From Arthrobacter woluwensis (lineage in GTDB: Bacteria > Actinomycetota > Actinomycetes > Actinomycetales > Micrococcaceae), in contig NZ_FNSN01000003.1 in NCBI RefSeq assembly GCF_900105345.1, positions 1,240,001 through 1,304,000 of the forward strand: a DNA stretch of 64,000 nt, in the 5' to 3' direction. The position numbers and the translations under genes were made by a program. Every line of letters begins with the position of its first letter. The stretch's first letter is position 1. Shown here one piece after another: positions 51,515-59,883 of this stretch. Below the pieces are notes generated by a model that searched no databases, had not been told where the DNA came from, and saw only the letters and a program-made list of their open reading frames with translations.

Positions 51515-52328
51515 TCAGAAGGTGTGGTTGGCGGACAGCTCCGTCTTCGGATAGCGACCGAACTTCGCCCGGTAGGCGTCAATGAGTTCGTGTTCAGTGA
51601 CCTCTTCACCCGCTGCGAGCCGCGCGAGGTACGGCACGAGCCAGTGGGCGTCACAGGCGTCGAACTCTTCGGCGAAGGACTCCTTCAGCGCATCATCGAC
51701 GATCACCCATGTGACCCGCAGTTGCCCGCCGACGTTGGCGATGTGAGGCCCCTTCGAGAAATTGAGGAGCGTCATCTCGCCTAGCGGATGGACGCTGATC
51801 GACACCGGGTGTGGCCAGCCGGTGGCACCCTCGGGGGGAGTGGCCCAGGACCAGGAAATCCAGTGGTTCGCGCGAGTTGTCAGCCACTCAAGCTCCTTCG
51901 TGGTGGGGAAGCGCCTCTCGTTGTGGTTCCCGGTTTCAATCCGCTGAATCGGTCGACGGGTCCGCCGCCGCGGCCTCCGCGAGACCCTTGAGGTGCTTCG
52001 TCGTCGCGCGCCTGATCGAGGCCACCTTCGGGTTGTCCACGCGTCCCGGGGGCAGGCTGTCCAGAATCGTGACGTCCGCTCGGGCGGCGAGCGTCAGCAG
52101 GCCCCACATGCCGATCGAGTCCAGCTCCAGGTTGATCTCCTGGGGAGTGGCGGCCGCGAAAGCCGCATGGGCGACCGCTTCGACCTCAGGGTCGCTCGGC
52201 CTTTTCGCAGCGCCCTTGACGGCGTTCGGCTGATTCGAATAGTTGTCCAGCCCGGTGAGCAGCTTGTCTGCGCGCTCTGCCCCGAGCGCGGCCTCGACCC
52301 TCTCCTGGATCGGGTACGTCTCTGTCAT
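51515..52328 (-). pseudogene. Hypothetical gene split by an apparent single-base frameshift
   Basis: Two open frames appear: 51936-52328 (130 residues, MTETYPIQERVEAALG...) and 51515-51805 (96 residues from GTG). The second frame stays open, with coding-like GC3, back to the TGA at 51936-51938. The residues before the GTG read as a sensible protein (RRFPTTKELEWLTTRANHW and SWSWATPPEG). Removing one T at the sequence GGATTGAAAC joins the two into one 270-residue product. There is no ATG, GTG or TTG for the second part near 51936. Either this is a disrupted gene, a sequencing error, or two genes of which the second has lost its start. Function unknown; the ATG at 52328 has a GGAGAC-type ribosome binding site. 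Confidence 0.6.
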
Positions 52329-52429
52329 GGTCGTCTCCTGGCCTCAGGTCGTCTCCGCGGTGATGTCCGCCGGTACGCCGGCGGGCGTTCACCGCCCATG
52401 CTAGACGACCAGGCATCGACCGCGCAGCG

Positions 52430-52984
52430 TCAGGCCCGCGGCGCCAGGAGCCCGTCCGCGAGGACGTCGAGCATGGCGGTGACGGCCTCCGCAGGCAGGC
52501 CACTGTTGTCGGCGACGGCGGCCACGCCGCCCACCAGGCGGCACATCTGCAGGGCTTCCGCATCGGGCCGGAGGTCTGACCCGAGGGCGTCGATGACCCG
52601 CTGATTGGCCTGCATGTAGGTCTGGCACTTGGCCTCGTAGGGGGATCCGGCGACTCCGAGTGAGGCGGTGATCCGCGCGGCAGCGCCCTGGTGCGCCGTC
52701 AGCATCGCGGTGTACTCGCGGAGCCAGAGGGCGAGCCGTTCCCGCGGAGTCCCTGGCGCCTCCATGGCGGCGTCCACGGCGGCGTTGACCTTGTCCGCCC
52801 AGGCCTCGATGACGGCGTCGTGGAGCGCGTCCTTGGTAGGGAAGTGGCGATACAGCGTGCCGGCGCCGATGCCGGCCTTCTTGGCCACCTCGTCCATGGT
52901 CAGCGCGTCATAGCCTTTGGCACGGGCCAGCTCCCGGGCCACTTCGACGATCCGGTCACGGTTCCGACGGGCGTCAGCGCGCAC
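52430..52984 (-). CDS. TetR-family transcriptional repressor
   Basis: A 184-residue TetR regulator with an N-terminal helix-turn-helix (RNRDRIVEVARELARAKGY, VAKKAGIGAGTLYRHFPTK) and a C-terminal ligand/dimer domain (EAWADKVNAAVDAAM ... LADGLLAPRA). GTG at 52984 is chosen because GAAGGAAG sits seven bases upstream; the frame continues further only as antisense of the divergent gene. Two operators with the form CGGAGnnnnnCTCCG lie between it and the divergent DHA2 transporter, so it most likely represses both. Confidence 0.92.
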   Translation of the reverse strand: MRADARRNRDRIVEVARELARAKGYDALTMDEVAKKAGIGAGTLYRHFPTKDALHDAVIEAWADKVNAAVDAAMEAPGTPRERLALWLREYTAMLTAHQGAAARITASLGVAGSPYEAKCQTYMQANQRVIDALGSDLRPDAEALQMCRLVGGVAAVADNSGLPAEAVTAMLDVLADGLLAPRA

Positions 52985-53009
52985 CTGAACACTTCCTTCG
53001 TGAAAAGTC

Positions 53010-53039
53010 TTGCGAAAACGGAGAGTGTCTCCGTATAGT
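53010..53039 (+). promoter_or_regulatory. Promoter of the DHA2 transporter gene
   Basis: -35 TTGCGA (53010-53015), an 18-bp spacer and -10 TATAGT (53034-53039). Predicted transcription start near 53046; about 55 nt leader. Confidence 0.7.
53019..53033. promoter_or_regulatory. TetR operator 1
   Basis: CGGAG-AGTGT-CTCCG, inside the spacer of the transporter promoter. Confidence 0.7.
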
Positions 53040-53045
53040 GCTAAG

Positions 53046-53060
53046 CGGAGCAACTCTCCG
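53046..53060. promoter_or_regulatory. TetR operator 2
   Basis: CGGAG-CAACT-CTCCG, starting at the predicted transcription start, 27 bp from operator 1. Confidence 0.7.
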
Positions 53061-53101
53061 ATTAGTGTACGCCAGTCCCCGTCGTCAGAACAGGACTCCC
53101 C

Positions 53102-54535
53102 ATGGCTCCCCTCACAGACACCCTTCTGCCCACCCGGAACCGGGCCACAGCCCGGACCACTTCCCTCGGGCTGGGCCTCGTCATGCTCGCCCAGCTCATG
53201 CTCGTCCTCGACGCCACCGTCGTGAACGTGGCGCTGCCCCGCATCGCCACGGACCTCCACTTCTCCCCGGCTCAGCTCAGCTGGGTCCTGAACGCCTACG
53301 CCCTCGCCTTCGGAGGTCTCCTGCTGCTTGGCGGCCGCGTCGGTGACGTGCTCGGACGCCGCCGGACCTTCCTGGCCGGCGTCGCCGTCTTCACGCTCTT
53401 CTCCCTTCTCGGCGGCCTTGCCACCGACCCGCTCTTCCTCGTGGTCGCGCGCGCCTTCCAGGGCGTCGGCGCCGCGTTCGCCGCCCCGAGCGTGCTGGCC
53501 CTCATCACGACCAGCGCCCGCGATGACAAGGCGCGCAACCGCGCTCTGGCCATGTTCTCCGCGATCTCCTCCATGGGTGGCGCGCTCGGCCTCATCCTCG
53601 GCGGCATCCTGACGTCGACGGCGGACTGGCGGTGGACGCTGTTCATCAACGTCCCCATCGGCCTGGCCATTCTTGTGACCGTGCCGAGGCTGGTGGCGGA
53701 GACCCCGCGCCAGACCGGGCACTTCGACGTCCTGGGAGCCGTCACCGCGACGGGTGGCGCCGTCGCGATCGTCTGGGCCCTGATCCAGGCGGCCGAGGAC
53801 GGCTGGTCCAGCCCGCTCACCCTGACGGGGCTCGCCGTCGGCGCCCTTCTGCTCGTCGCGCTCGCCGTGACGGAACGACGGGTGGCCCACCCGCTGCTCC
53901 GACCGCAGTTGCTCCGCAGCCCCAGCCGGGTGGCGGCGCTCGCCGCGATGGCGGCGACGTACGCCGGAATGCTCGCGATGTTCTTCCTGATGGTGCAGTA
54001 CCTGGAGGACTCGCAGGGCTACTCGCCGCTCATCACCGGGCTGATGTTCCTCCCCATGCCCGTGGGGGTGTCCACGATGTCCCGGATCGTGCCCCGTCTC
54101 GTGGAACGATTCGGTGCGGAACGTCTGGTGAACGTTGGCGCCGCACTCCGGGTGGCCGCCTTTGTGCCGCTGGCTCTCATCGGTCCGCAGACGCCGCTCG
54201 CGGTGGTGATCGCGGCACTCGCCTTCACCGGCATCTCAGCCGGCCTCACCTTCATGCCGCTGACCACGCTCGCCCTGCGCAACGTCGACCCGGAGGAGGC
54301 CGGCGCCGCATCGGGGCTGTTCCAGACCATGCAGCAGCTCGGCGGCGCGGTGGGCCTGGCCATCGTGGCGTCCGTCTTCGCGGCCTTCGCGATCCCGGGC
54401 GATTTCTACGCCGGCGGCCGGGCGGGCTTCCTTGCCGCGACGATCCTCTCGGTCATCGCGCTGCTGTCGGTGCTCGGCCTCGCGTTCCGGACCCGGAGTG
54501 CCCGACCGCTGGCGGTCGACGTCGACGCCGTCTGA
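53102..54535 (+). CDS. DHA2-type (14-TM) MFS multidrug efflux transporter
   Basis: A 477-residue EmrB/QacA-type drug:H+ antiporter with about 14 hydrophobic segments. Motif D1-like LVLDATVVNVALPRI is in helix 1. The loop 2-3 motif is GGRVGDVLGRRRTF, motif B is RAFQGVGAAFAAPS, and motif C-like GGALGLILGGIL follows. The C terminus is cytoplasmic and acidic. Start ATG 53102 with AGGA upstream. It is divergent from and probably repressed by the TetR gene, which suggests substrate-induced efflux of a toxic compound. Confidence 0.93.
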   Translation: MAPLTDTLLPTRNRATARTTSLGLGLVMLAQLMLVLDATVVNVALPRIATDLHFSPAQLSWVLNAYALAFGGLLLLGGRVGDVLGRRRTFLAGVAVFTLFSLLGGLATDPLFLVVARAFQGVGAAFAAPSVLALITTSARDDKARNRALAMFSAISSMGGALGLILGGILTSTADWRWTLFINVPIGLAILVTVPRLVAETPRQTGHFDVLGAVTATGGAVAIVWALIQAAEDGWSSPLTLTGLAVGALLLVALAVTERRVAHPLLRPQLLRSPSRVAALAAMAATYAGMLAMFFLMVQYLEDSQGYSPLITGLMFLPMPVGVSTMSRIVPRLVERFGAERLVNVGAALRVAAFVPLALIGPQTPLAVVIAALAFTGISAGLTFMPLTTLALRNVDPEEAGAASGLFQTMQQLGGAVGLAIVASVFAAFAIPGDFYAGGRAGFLAATILSVIALLSVLGLAFRTRSARPLAVDVDAV

Positions 54536-54583
54536 GCCGTCCGCTCTCCGTTCACGCTTTTTCTTTCACACGCTGACGGGATA

Positions 54584-54614
54584 GACCCCGGCATCACCTG
54601 GTGTCGGGGTTTTT
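54584..54614 (+). terminator. Intrinsic terminator after the DHA2 gene
   Basis: An ACCCCG/CGGGGT stem with an inner CACC/GGTG pairing, followed by a T5 run at 54610-54614. Confidence 0.8.
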
Positions 54615-54762
54615 CCGCGTTGTGGGTCGGAGGGCGAGGCCGACGACGTCGCCGTGGAACCGGAGGTCGTGTGGCAGGCTCGTGCTGTGGCACGGTCGAC
54701 GGCGGCCACGACGACGGCGACCCGTCGCCTCCAGGGGCGCGGCAGGGAAAGGGCGTGACGGC

Positions 54763-55740
54763 ATGTCAGAGGTTCCTCGCGAGTCCGGATTCCTCGAGGT
54801 CACCGATGGCCAGCGGATCTACTGGGAGGAGTGGGGCGACCCCCTGGGAACTCCCGTCCTCTATCTGCACGGAGGTCCCGGCGGAGGACTCGGTGCGAGT
54901 GGCTATCGGCGCCGGGTGGATCTGGAGCGGACCCGGGTGGTGGGCTTTGAACAGCGAGGGTGCGGACGCTCACTGCCGCACGCCTCCGATCCGCTGACAG
55001 ACCTCGGGGTGAACACGACGGCCCATCTCATCAGCGATATCGAATCACTTCGTGCCGACCGCGGGATCGATCGCTGGGTGGTCAATGGGGTCTCGTGGGG
55101 TTCCACCCTGGCGCTGGCGTATGCCCAGACCCACCCGGACCGGGTGATGGGGCTCGTGCTCGTGGCGGTCACCACGACGAGCCGCCGCGAGGTCGAGTGG
55201 ATCACCGAAGGAGTCGGCATGATGTTCCCCGAGGCCTGGGACAGATTTGCTGCGTTCGCGGAGGGTTCGGGTATCGGATACCGGCGGGGCGAGGGCAGAT
55301 TGATCGATGCCTATGCCCGGCTCCTGCGATCCCCGGACAGTGCGCTCCGCGACGCGGCGTCGAAGGAATGGGCGCTCTGGGAGGACACCCACGTGTCCAT
55401 CGGCGCCGGCGGATTCTCCAGAGACCCGAGATGGGAGTCCGACGCCTACCGCCTCGCGTTCGCGACGCTGACGACGCATTACTGGTCGAACTCAGGGTTT
55501 TGTGAGGCCGGACTCCTGGCGGGTATGGCCGGCATCGCGGACATACCCGGCGTGCTCATCCACGGCCGGAACGACGTTTCCGGTCCTGCGGTGACCGCCT
55601 GGGAAGTGCATCGCGCATGGCCCGGGTCCCGTCTGGTGATCGATGAGGGGGAAGGCCACGGAGGCGCCGGGATGATCGAGGCGTGGTCGCGAGCGAACGA
55701 CGACATCCTGGCGGCGGCCCGAGTCCGGGGCATGGCGTGA
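54763..55740 (+). CDS. Alpha/beta hydrolase, proline iminopeptidase-like (S33)
   Basis: A 325-residue S33-family peptidase that in characterised members removes N-terminal proline. The oxyanion motif is YLHGGPGGGL and GFEQRGCGRS follows, the nucleophile is Ser111 in NGVSWGS, and a helical lid spans about 150-235. The acid and His are near IHGRNDVSG and GEGHGG. The ATG at 54763 is preferred: the upstream 54 residues are Arg-rich and unlike the family. The stop overlaps the GTG of the following gene by 4 bp. Confidence 0.88.
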   Translation: MSEVPRESGFLEVTDGQRIYWEEWGDPLGTPVLYLHGGPGGGLGASGYRRRVDLERTRVVGFEQRGCGRSLPHASDPLTDLGVNTTAHLISDIESLRADRGIDRWVVNGVSWGSTLALAYAQTHPDRVMGLVLVAVTTTSRREVEWITEGVGMMFPEAWDRFAAFAEGSGIGYRRGEGRLIDAYARLLRSPDSALRDAASKEWALWEDTHVSIGAGGFSRDPRWESDAYRLAFATLTTHYWSNSGFCEAGLLAGMAGIADIPGVLIHGRNDVSGPAVTAWEVHRAWPGSRLVIDEGEGHGGAGMIEAWSRANDDILAAARVRGMA

Positions 55741-56801
55741 GCGGCGCAGCCCGCCGGGAGGCGCGGGTGGTCCAGAAGGCCGTCGCGTACGTCATCCACT
55801 GCGGCCGACTCCTGGTCTTCACCCACGACGACGTGTCGATCGAGGTCACGGGCGTTCAGGTGCCGGCGGGGACGGTCGAGGCGGGGGAGTCTCCCGTGGA
55901 AGCCGCTGTCCGGGAGGTGCTCGAGGAGACCGGCCTGAGGACCCGTGTGGTCCGTGAACTGGGCACGGAGATCTACGATGTGAGGCCGGCCAAGGAGGAG
56001 CGTCACCAGCGTCATTTCTTCCAGCTGGCGCCGGTGGGGGACTCCGTCCCGGAACGATGGCAGGCCGGTGAGGAGCATCCGTCCGAGGGGCCGGCGCAGC
56101 GCTGGACCTGCTGGTGGGCGCCCTTGGAGCACGGTCACGTGCTGTGCGCGGGCTTCGGGGCCCTGCTGGGGCGGGTCGTGGCTGATGCTGAACGGGCCGC
56201 CGGGCCACAAGACTCCGCATCGGAAATTCCCGCGCCGGCGGACTCCTCCACTGCGGGCACCGAAGCATTTCTCCGGCCTCTAACGCTCGAGGACACGCCC
56301 GAGGTGCTCGCGGCGTTCCGTTCGAGTCCGGATATGGAGCGCCAGGGTCGGGTGACCACCCTGGAAGAGGCCCAGCGCTACGTCACCAATCTCGTCTCCG
56401 CCGACACTCCGCATGACCCCTGGGTCATCGTGGACGGTGAGCGTCTGGTGGGGCTGGTCTGTGTGAGCGTGGACGCGGACAACCGCTCCGGCTGGTTCTG
56501 GTACTGGATGAACGCCGCCGCCCGCGGCAGGGGCCTGATGAGCCGTGCCGCGGCGACCATCGCCGACCGTGCTTTGTCGCACAGCGGCCTGGAGCGTCTC
56601 GAACTCGGACACCGCCTCAACAACCCGGCGTCGGGTGCCGTGGCGAAAGCGGCGGGCTTCGTCCGGGAAGGAACCGAACGCGGCAAGTTCCTGATCGAGG
56701 GACAGCGGATCGACGTCGCGACGTACGGCAGGCTGCGGTCCGACCGTGGGCCTTCCTTCGATCCGCTCGCTGTGCGGTTGCCGAAGGGGCCGCAACCCTG
56801 A
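55737..56801 (+). CDS. Nudix hydrolase - GNAT acetyltransferase fusion
   Basis: A 354-residue two-domain protein. Residues about 10-150 form a Nudix domain with a complete Nudix box (GTVEAGE, then REVLEETGL at the required spacing), which in the family cleaves nucleoside diphosphate-X compounds. After a Pro/Ala/Ser linker (about 160-178), residues 180-340 form a RimJ/RimL-like GNAT domain (AAARGRGLMSRAAATIADR and LNNPASGAVAKAAGF). No stop or frame change lies between the domains. GTG at 55737 overlaps the upstream peptidase stop, so the two are coupled. The joint substrate is unknown. Confidence 0.85.
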   Translation: MSGAARREARVVQKAVAYVIHCGRLLVFTHDDVSIEVTGVQVPAGTVEAGESPVEAAVREVLEETGLRTRVVRELGTEIYDVRPAKEERHQRHFFQLAPVGDSVPERWQAGEEHPSEGPAQRWTCWWAPLEHGHVLCAGFGALLGRVVADAERAAGPQDSASEIPAPADSSTAGTEAFLRPLTLEDTPEVLAAFRSSPDMERQGRVTTLEEAQRYVTNLVSADTPHDPWVIVDGERLVGLVCVSVDADNRSGWFWYWMNAAARGRGLMSRAAATIADRALSHSGLERLELGHRLNNPASGAVAKAAGFVREGTERGKFLIEGQRIDVATYGRLRSDRGPSFDPLAVRLPKGPQP

Positions 56802-56873
56802 TCGAACCTGACCGGAACTATCGGGTCCCGTCCCCGGCCCGCCCCGGAGAATCATTGGTGTCAGGAGGACCAC

Positions 56874-57737
56874 ATGATCGCCACGCTCAACGCCCTGGTC
56901 GACCACATCGAGGAGAACCTCGGTGAGCCGATCGACGTCGCCGGATTCGCCCGGCGGCACGGCACCACGGAGTATCACCTGCGGAGGATGTTCGCATCGC
57001 TGGCGCAGGTGCCGCTCTCGGAGTACATCCGCAACCGCCGGATGACCCTCGCCGGCGCCGAACTGGCCGCAGGCGCGCCGCATCTCCTCGATGTGGCCGT
57101 GCGCTACGGCTACGGGTCGGTCGAGGCGTTCGGCCGGGCGTTCCGTTCCGTGCACGGCGCCAGCCCGTCCGACGTGCGACGCCATGGTGGTCCGCTCAGC
57201 ACTCACACCATGCTCAGGTTCCGCCTGAGCGTAGAAGGGGGCACGTCCATGGACGTCACCATCACCGAACTGCCCGACCTCATGCTCGTCGGGCATGCCG
57301 CTCGGGTCCCGCTCCTCCACGAAGGGGTGAACCCCGACATTCAGGCGCACATCGCCGCGATCCCGGTCGAGGAGCACGTGCGCCTCAAGGCCCTGAGCAA
57401 CGCCGAACCGTCAGGCATCCTCGCCGTCACCGACGGTGTCGACCCCGACGCTCCGGAAGGATCCCTGCTCACGTATGTGCACGGCGTCGCGGTGGACGCC
57501 GGTACGGAGGTTCCCGAAGACCTCGATTCGCTCCCGCTCGACGCCGGCACCTGGGCGGTGTTCGCCGCGCGGGGTCCGTTCCCGGAAACGCTGCAGAATC
57601 TGTGGGCCGCGACGGCGACCGAATGGTTCCCGTCGAACCCGTGGCGGCTGAGGCCCGGGCCGTCGATCGTGCGGTACCTGGAATTCACGGAGAGCTTCGC
57701 CTCGTGTGAGCTCTGGCTGCCGGTCGAAAAGGGGTGA
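56874..57737 (+). CDS. AraC-family regulator with GyrI-like effector domain
   Basis: A 287-residue regulator. The AraC DNA-binding domain is at the N terminus (LVDHIEENLGEPIDVAGFAR, then LRRMFASLAQVPLSEYIRNR and DVAVRYGYGSVEAFGRAFR), and an effector-binding GyrI-like domain is at the C terminus (MDVTITELPDLMLVGHAAR ... YLEFTESFASCELWLPV). This order is that of the Rob/SoxS-type regulators that bind hydrophobic drugs. ATG with AGGAGG upstream. Confidence 0.9.
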   Translation: MIATLNALVDHIEENLGEPIDVAGFARRHGTTEYHLRRMFASLAQVPLSEYIRNRRMTLAGAELAAGAPHLLDVAVRYGYGSVEAFGRAFRSVHGASPSDVRRHGGPLSTHTMLRFRLSVEGGTSMDVTITELPDLMLVGHAARVPLLHEGVNPDIQAHIAAIPVEEHVRLKALSNAEPSGILAVTDGVDPDAPEGSLLTYVHGVAVDAGTEVPEDLDSLPLDAGTWAVFAARGPFPETLQNLWAATATEWFPSNPWRLRPGPSIVRYLEFTESFASCELWLPVEKG

Positions 57738-57785
57738 GGGAGTAGTCCTGTGCGGCCGACGCCGGTCATGGCAGGATCAGTGTCC

Positions 57786-58322
57786 ATGACCGACGTCGAG
57801 AACATCACGGATGGCATTGCGCTCCTCCGCACCCTGGAGACGATCCCCACCTGGAGGAAGCCCCGTTGGGGAGATCTTGGCCTGCCCGTCGTCGACCGAG
57901 GCGACCATGCCATCTTCCCTCTCGCGATAGCCCCTCTGAGCGAATCCGGTGACGCCGACGCGCTCCTCGAGACCGAGACCATGCTGAGGCGTCACTGCAT
58001 TCACTTCTACGGCGGCGACTCCTTTCACGCCGAGTCGGTCCTCAGTCCCGACGACGGATACGGGCGGAAGGTGCTCGAGGCCGGAGCCATTCCCCACGGA
58101 AGCGCTGTGCTGTGGTGGGGGATTCAGAATCTCGCCGTCGTGCTCGTCCGCGCTGTCGATGAACGACAACGGTTGGAGACCCTCGCCCTCCATGTCCTTC
58201 CCAAGGACTGGGTCTGGGAATCCGCGGTGCCCTTGAGCACCAAACGGGCACTGTCTCATGCTCGCAGCATGGCCAGGGACTGCAGCGCCGCTGACGTGCA
58301 CTGGTCCTGGCCGTTGAGCTGA
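57786..58322 (+). CDS. Hypothetical protein
   Basis: A 178-residue soluble protein that I do not recognise. It has no signal peptide, no membrane helix and no clear catalytic motif; the middle (RRHCIHFYGGDSFHAESVL) is His/Cys-containing and could bind metal, though this is speculative. An earlier in-frame start exists at 57750. It lies just after the AraC gene and converges on the phosphatase gene with a 25-bp gap. Confidence 0.6.
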   Translation: MTDVENITDGIALLRTLETIPTWRKPRWGDLGLPVVDRGDHAIFPLAIAPLSESGDADALLETETMLRRHCIHFYGGDSFHAESVLSPDDGYGRKVLEAGAIPHGSAVLWWGIQNLAVVLVRAVDERQRLETLALHVLPKDWVWESAVPLSTKRALSHARSMARDCSAADVHWSWPLS

Positions 58323-58347
58323 AAAAGGCCCTTCAGCCGGAAGCGGC

Positions 58348-58938
58348 TCAATCACTCGGCGGAGTGCATGTTCCGCCCGACAATCTCAGGTGCGGGATCC
58401 CGTTCACCCCATCAACCACCCAGTCGTCGTATCTTCCGCGGTGCAGCTCCGTGATGCCGGTGTTCCCGATGTGGAGCTTCATCCAAGCATCCGGAGCGGC
58501 TCCGAGCGCGGTGCCCACGAAGGATCCCACCACGAAGGCGTGAGTCACTGCGATCACGGTTCCGGGCTGCTCAGAAACGGTCAGCGCTCGCCAGGCCTCG
58601 GCCATCATGACGCCGTTGATGTCGCGTTCTTCCGGAGGGACCGAGCGGAGGTAATCCCACTGGCGCGGAGAGTAGTCATCGGCACGGTCGTCCGACGGGT
58701 AGGGGGTGCGATCCTCCAAGAGATCCGAGAGCGTCGGGGGGAGGCCGAGTTTCCGTCCGAGGAGTTCCGCGGTCTCCCGGGCCCTCCGCCGAGGTCCGTG
58801 CAGGAGAGTGTTCGCCTGGGAGGTCGCGAGGAGTTCTCCCAGACGTTCAACTTGCTCCCTGCCCATCGGGCTGAGGCCCGGATCGGATTCGTCGGACGGC
58901 GCGGCTTCGGCATGTCTGATCAGGAGGAGGCGATCCAT
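58348..58938 (-). CDS. Histidine phosphatase superfamily protein
   Basis: A 196-residue branch-1 histidine phosphatase. The catalytic histidine lies in LLLIRHAEA (RHG-type motif with Ala-Glu), the second phosphate-binding Arg in LLHGPRRRARETAELLG, and the C-terminal catalytic His in IAVTHAFVVG. Such enzymes act on phosphorylated sugars, nucleotides or acids; the substrate is not predictable. The ATG at 58938 follows a TACGGT -10 by six bases (leaderless). Confidence 0.88.
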   Translation of the reverse strand: MDRLLLIRHAEAAPSDESDPGLSPMGREQVERLGELLATSQANTLLHGPRRRARETAELLGRKLGLPPTLSDLLEDRTPYPSDDRADDYSPRQWDYLRSVPPEERDINGVMMAEAWRALTVSEQPGTVIAVTHAFVVGSFVGTALGAAPDAWMKLHIGNTGITELHRGRYDDWVVDGVNGIPHLRLSGGTCTPPSD

Positions 58939-58944
58939 GGCAAC

Positions 58945-58950
58945 ACCGTA
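58945..58950 (-). promoter_or_regulatory. -10 hexamer for leaderless histidine phosphatase mRNA
   Basis: TACGGT on the minus strand, six bases from the ATG at 58938. Confidence 0.5.
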
Positions 58951-58973
58951 CCCGTGCCGGGTGGAGGGGCGCT

Positions 58974-59804
58974 CTAACCCCCCAGCCCACGAGCGATGAG
59001 GGCATCGAAAGCGCGGTCGGGGAGCACGGCCCGCAGGAACACCAAAGGCTTGGCGCCGAAGCCCGGAAGATACCGCGTCCGGGGGTGCTTGACGGTCGAG
59101 GCCTTCACGACGGCTTTGGCGACCACTTCAGGCCGGGAGGCCAGGCGCGCCGTCGGACCCGAGCTGCCACCGATCGTCACGGCCATGGCGGCGGCCTGTC
59201 GGGCGTAGGGTCCGTCCCCGGAGACCTCCTGAAGGTTCCCCGCGGCGATGCCGCCCCACTCGGTCCGGATCGACCCCGGCTCGATGAGCACGACGTCGAT
59301 CCCGAACGGCGCGAGCTCCATCCGCAAGGCGTCGCTGAGTCCCTCGACCGCGTACTTGCTGGCGTGGTACCACGCGCCCATCGGCATGGCGAAGCGGCCA
59401 CCCATGGAGCTGACGTTGAGGATCCGGCCGCTGCCCTGAGCACGCATCCCCGGGATCACGAGCTGAGCCATCCGTGCCAGCCCCAGGACGTTGACGTCGA
59501 GCTGTGCCTGAGCCGTCGAAAGGGGAACCTCCTCCACCGAGCCGTAGGATCCATAGCCGGCGTTGTTGACCAGCACGTCGATCCGGCCCTCCGCCTCCAG
59601 GATCGCGGCGATCGCGGCGGAGGCCGACTCCGCATCCGTGACATCGAGCGCGATCGTGTGGATGCCGGATGCGGCGAGGGCGGCCATCCGGTCCAGGCGG
59701 CGGGCTGCCGCATAGACGGTGAAGCCTGCTGCGTGCAATCCGCGGGCGGCGGCCTCGCCGATCCCCGAGGAGGCTCCCGTGACCACTGCGACCTTCTGCG
59801 TCAT
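58974..59804 (-). CDS. Short-chain dehydrogenase/reductase
   Basis: A 276-residue classical SDR oxidoreductase. The cofactor motif is VTGASSGIGEAAARG, the VNNAGYGSYG segment follows, and the catalytic residues are in LNVSSMGG, YHASK and the preceding Ser. The tail ends in a hydrophobic segment like that of membrane-associated members. The ATG at 59804 is chosen since GGACGAG lies upstream and it matches the family N terminus; the open frame upstream is not coding-like. It is followed by the phosphatase gene with a 35-bp gap. Confidence 0.92.
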   Translation of the reverse strand: MTQKVAVVTGASSGIGEAAARGLHAAGFTVYAAARRLDRMAALAASGIHTIALDVTDAESASAAIAAILEAEGRIDVLVNNAGYGSYGSVEEVPLSTAQAQLDVNVLGLARMAQLVIPGMRAQGSGRILNVSSMGGRFAMPMGAWYHASKYAVEGLSDALRMELAPFGIDVVLIEPGSIRTEWGGIAAGNLQEVSGDGPYARQAAAMAVTIGGSSGPTARLASRPEVVAKAVVKASTVKHPRTRYLPGFGAKPLVFLRAVLPDRAFDALIARGLGG

Positions 59805-59883
59805 GTGCTCGTCCTTTGCTGGCGGGTGGAGGCCCGGCCAGGCCGGCACGGGCTGAGAGGTGAAGTGCTTGTCCACCTCATTC

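Noticed and set aside
51936-51940. Programmed +1 frameshifting like that of prfB at GAT TGA
   Set aside because: The geometry is similar, but the tRNA on GAT could not re-pair with ATT, and no Shine-Dalgarno-like stimulator lies upstream. A mutation or sequencing error is simpler.
52985-53890. Extension of the TetR gene to 486 codons
   Set aside because: It would be antisense to the DHA2 gene and pass through the promoter and operators; GTG 52984 has a good ribosome binding site.
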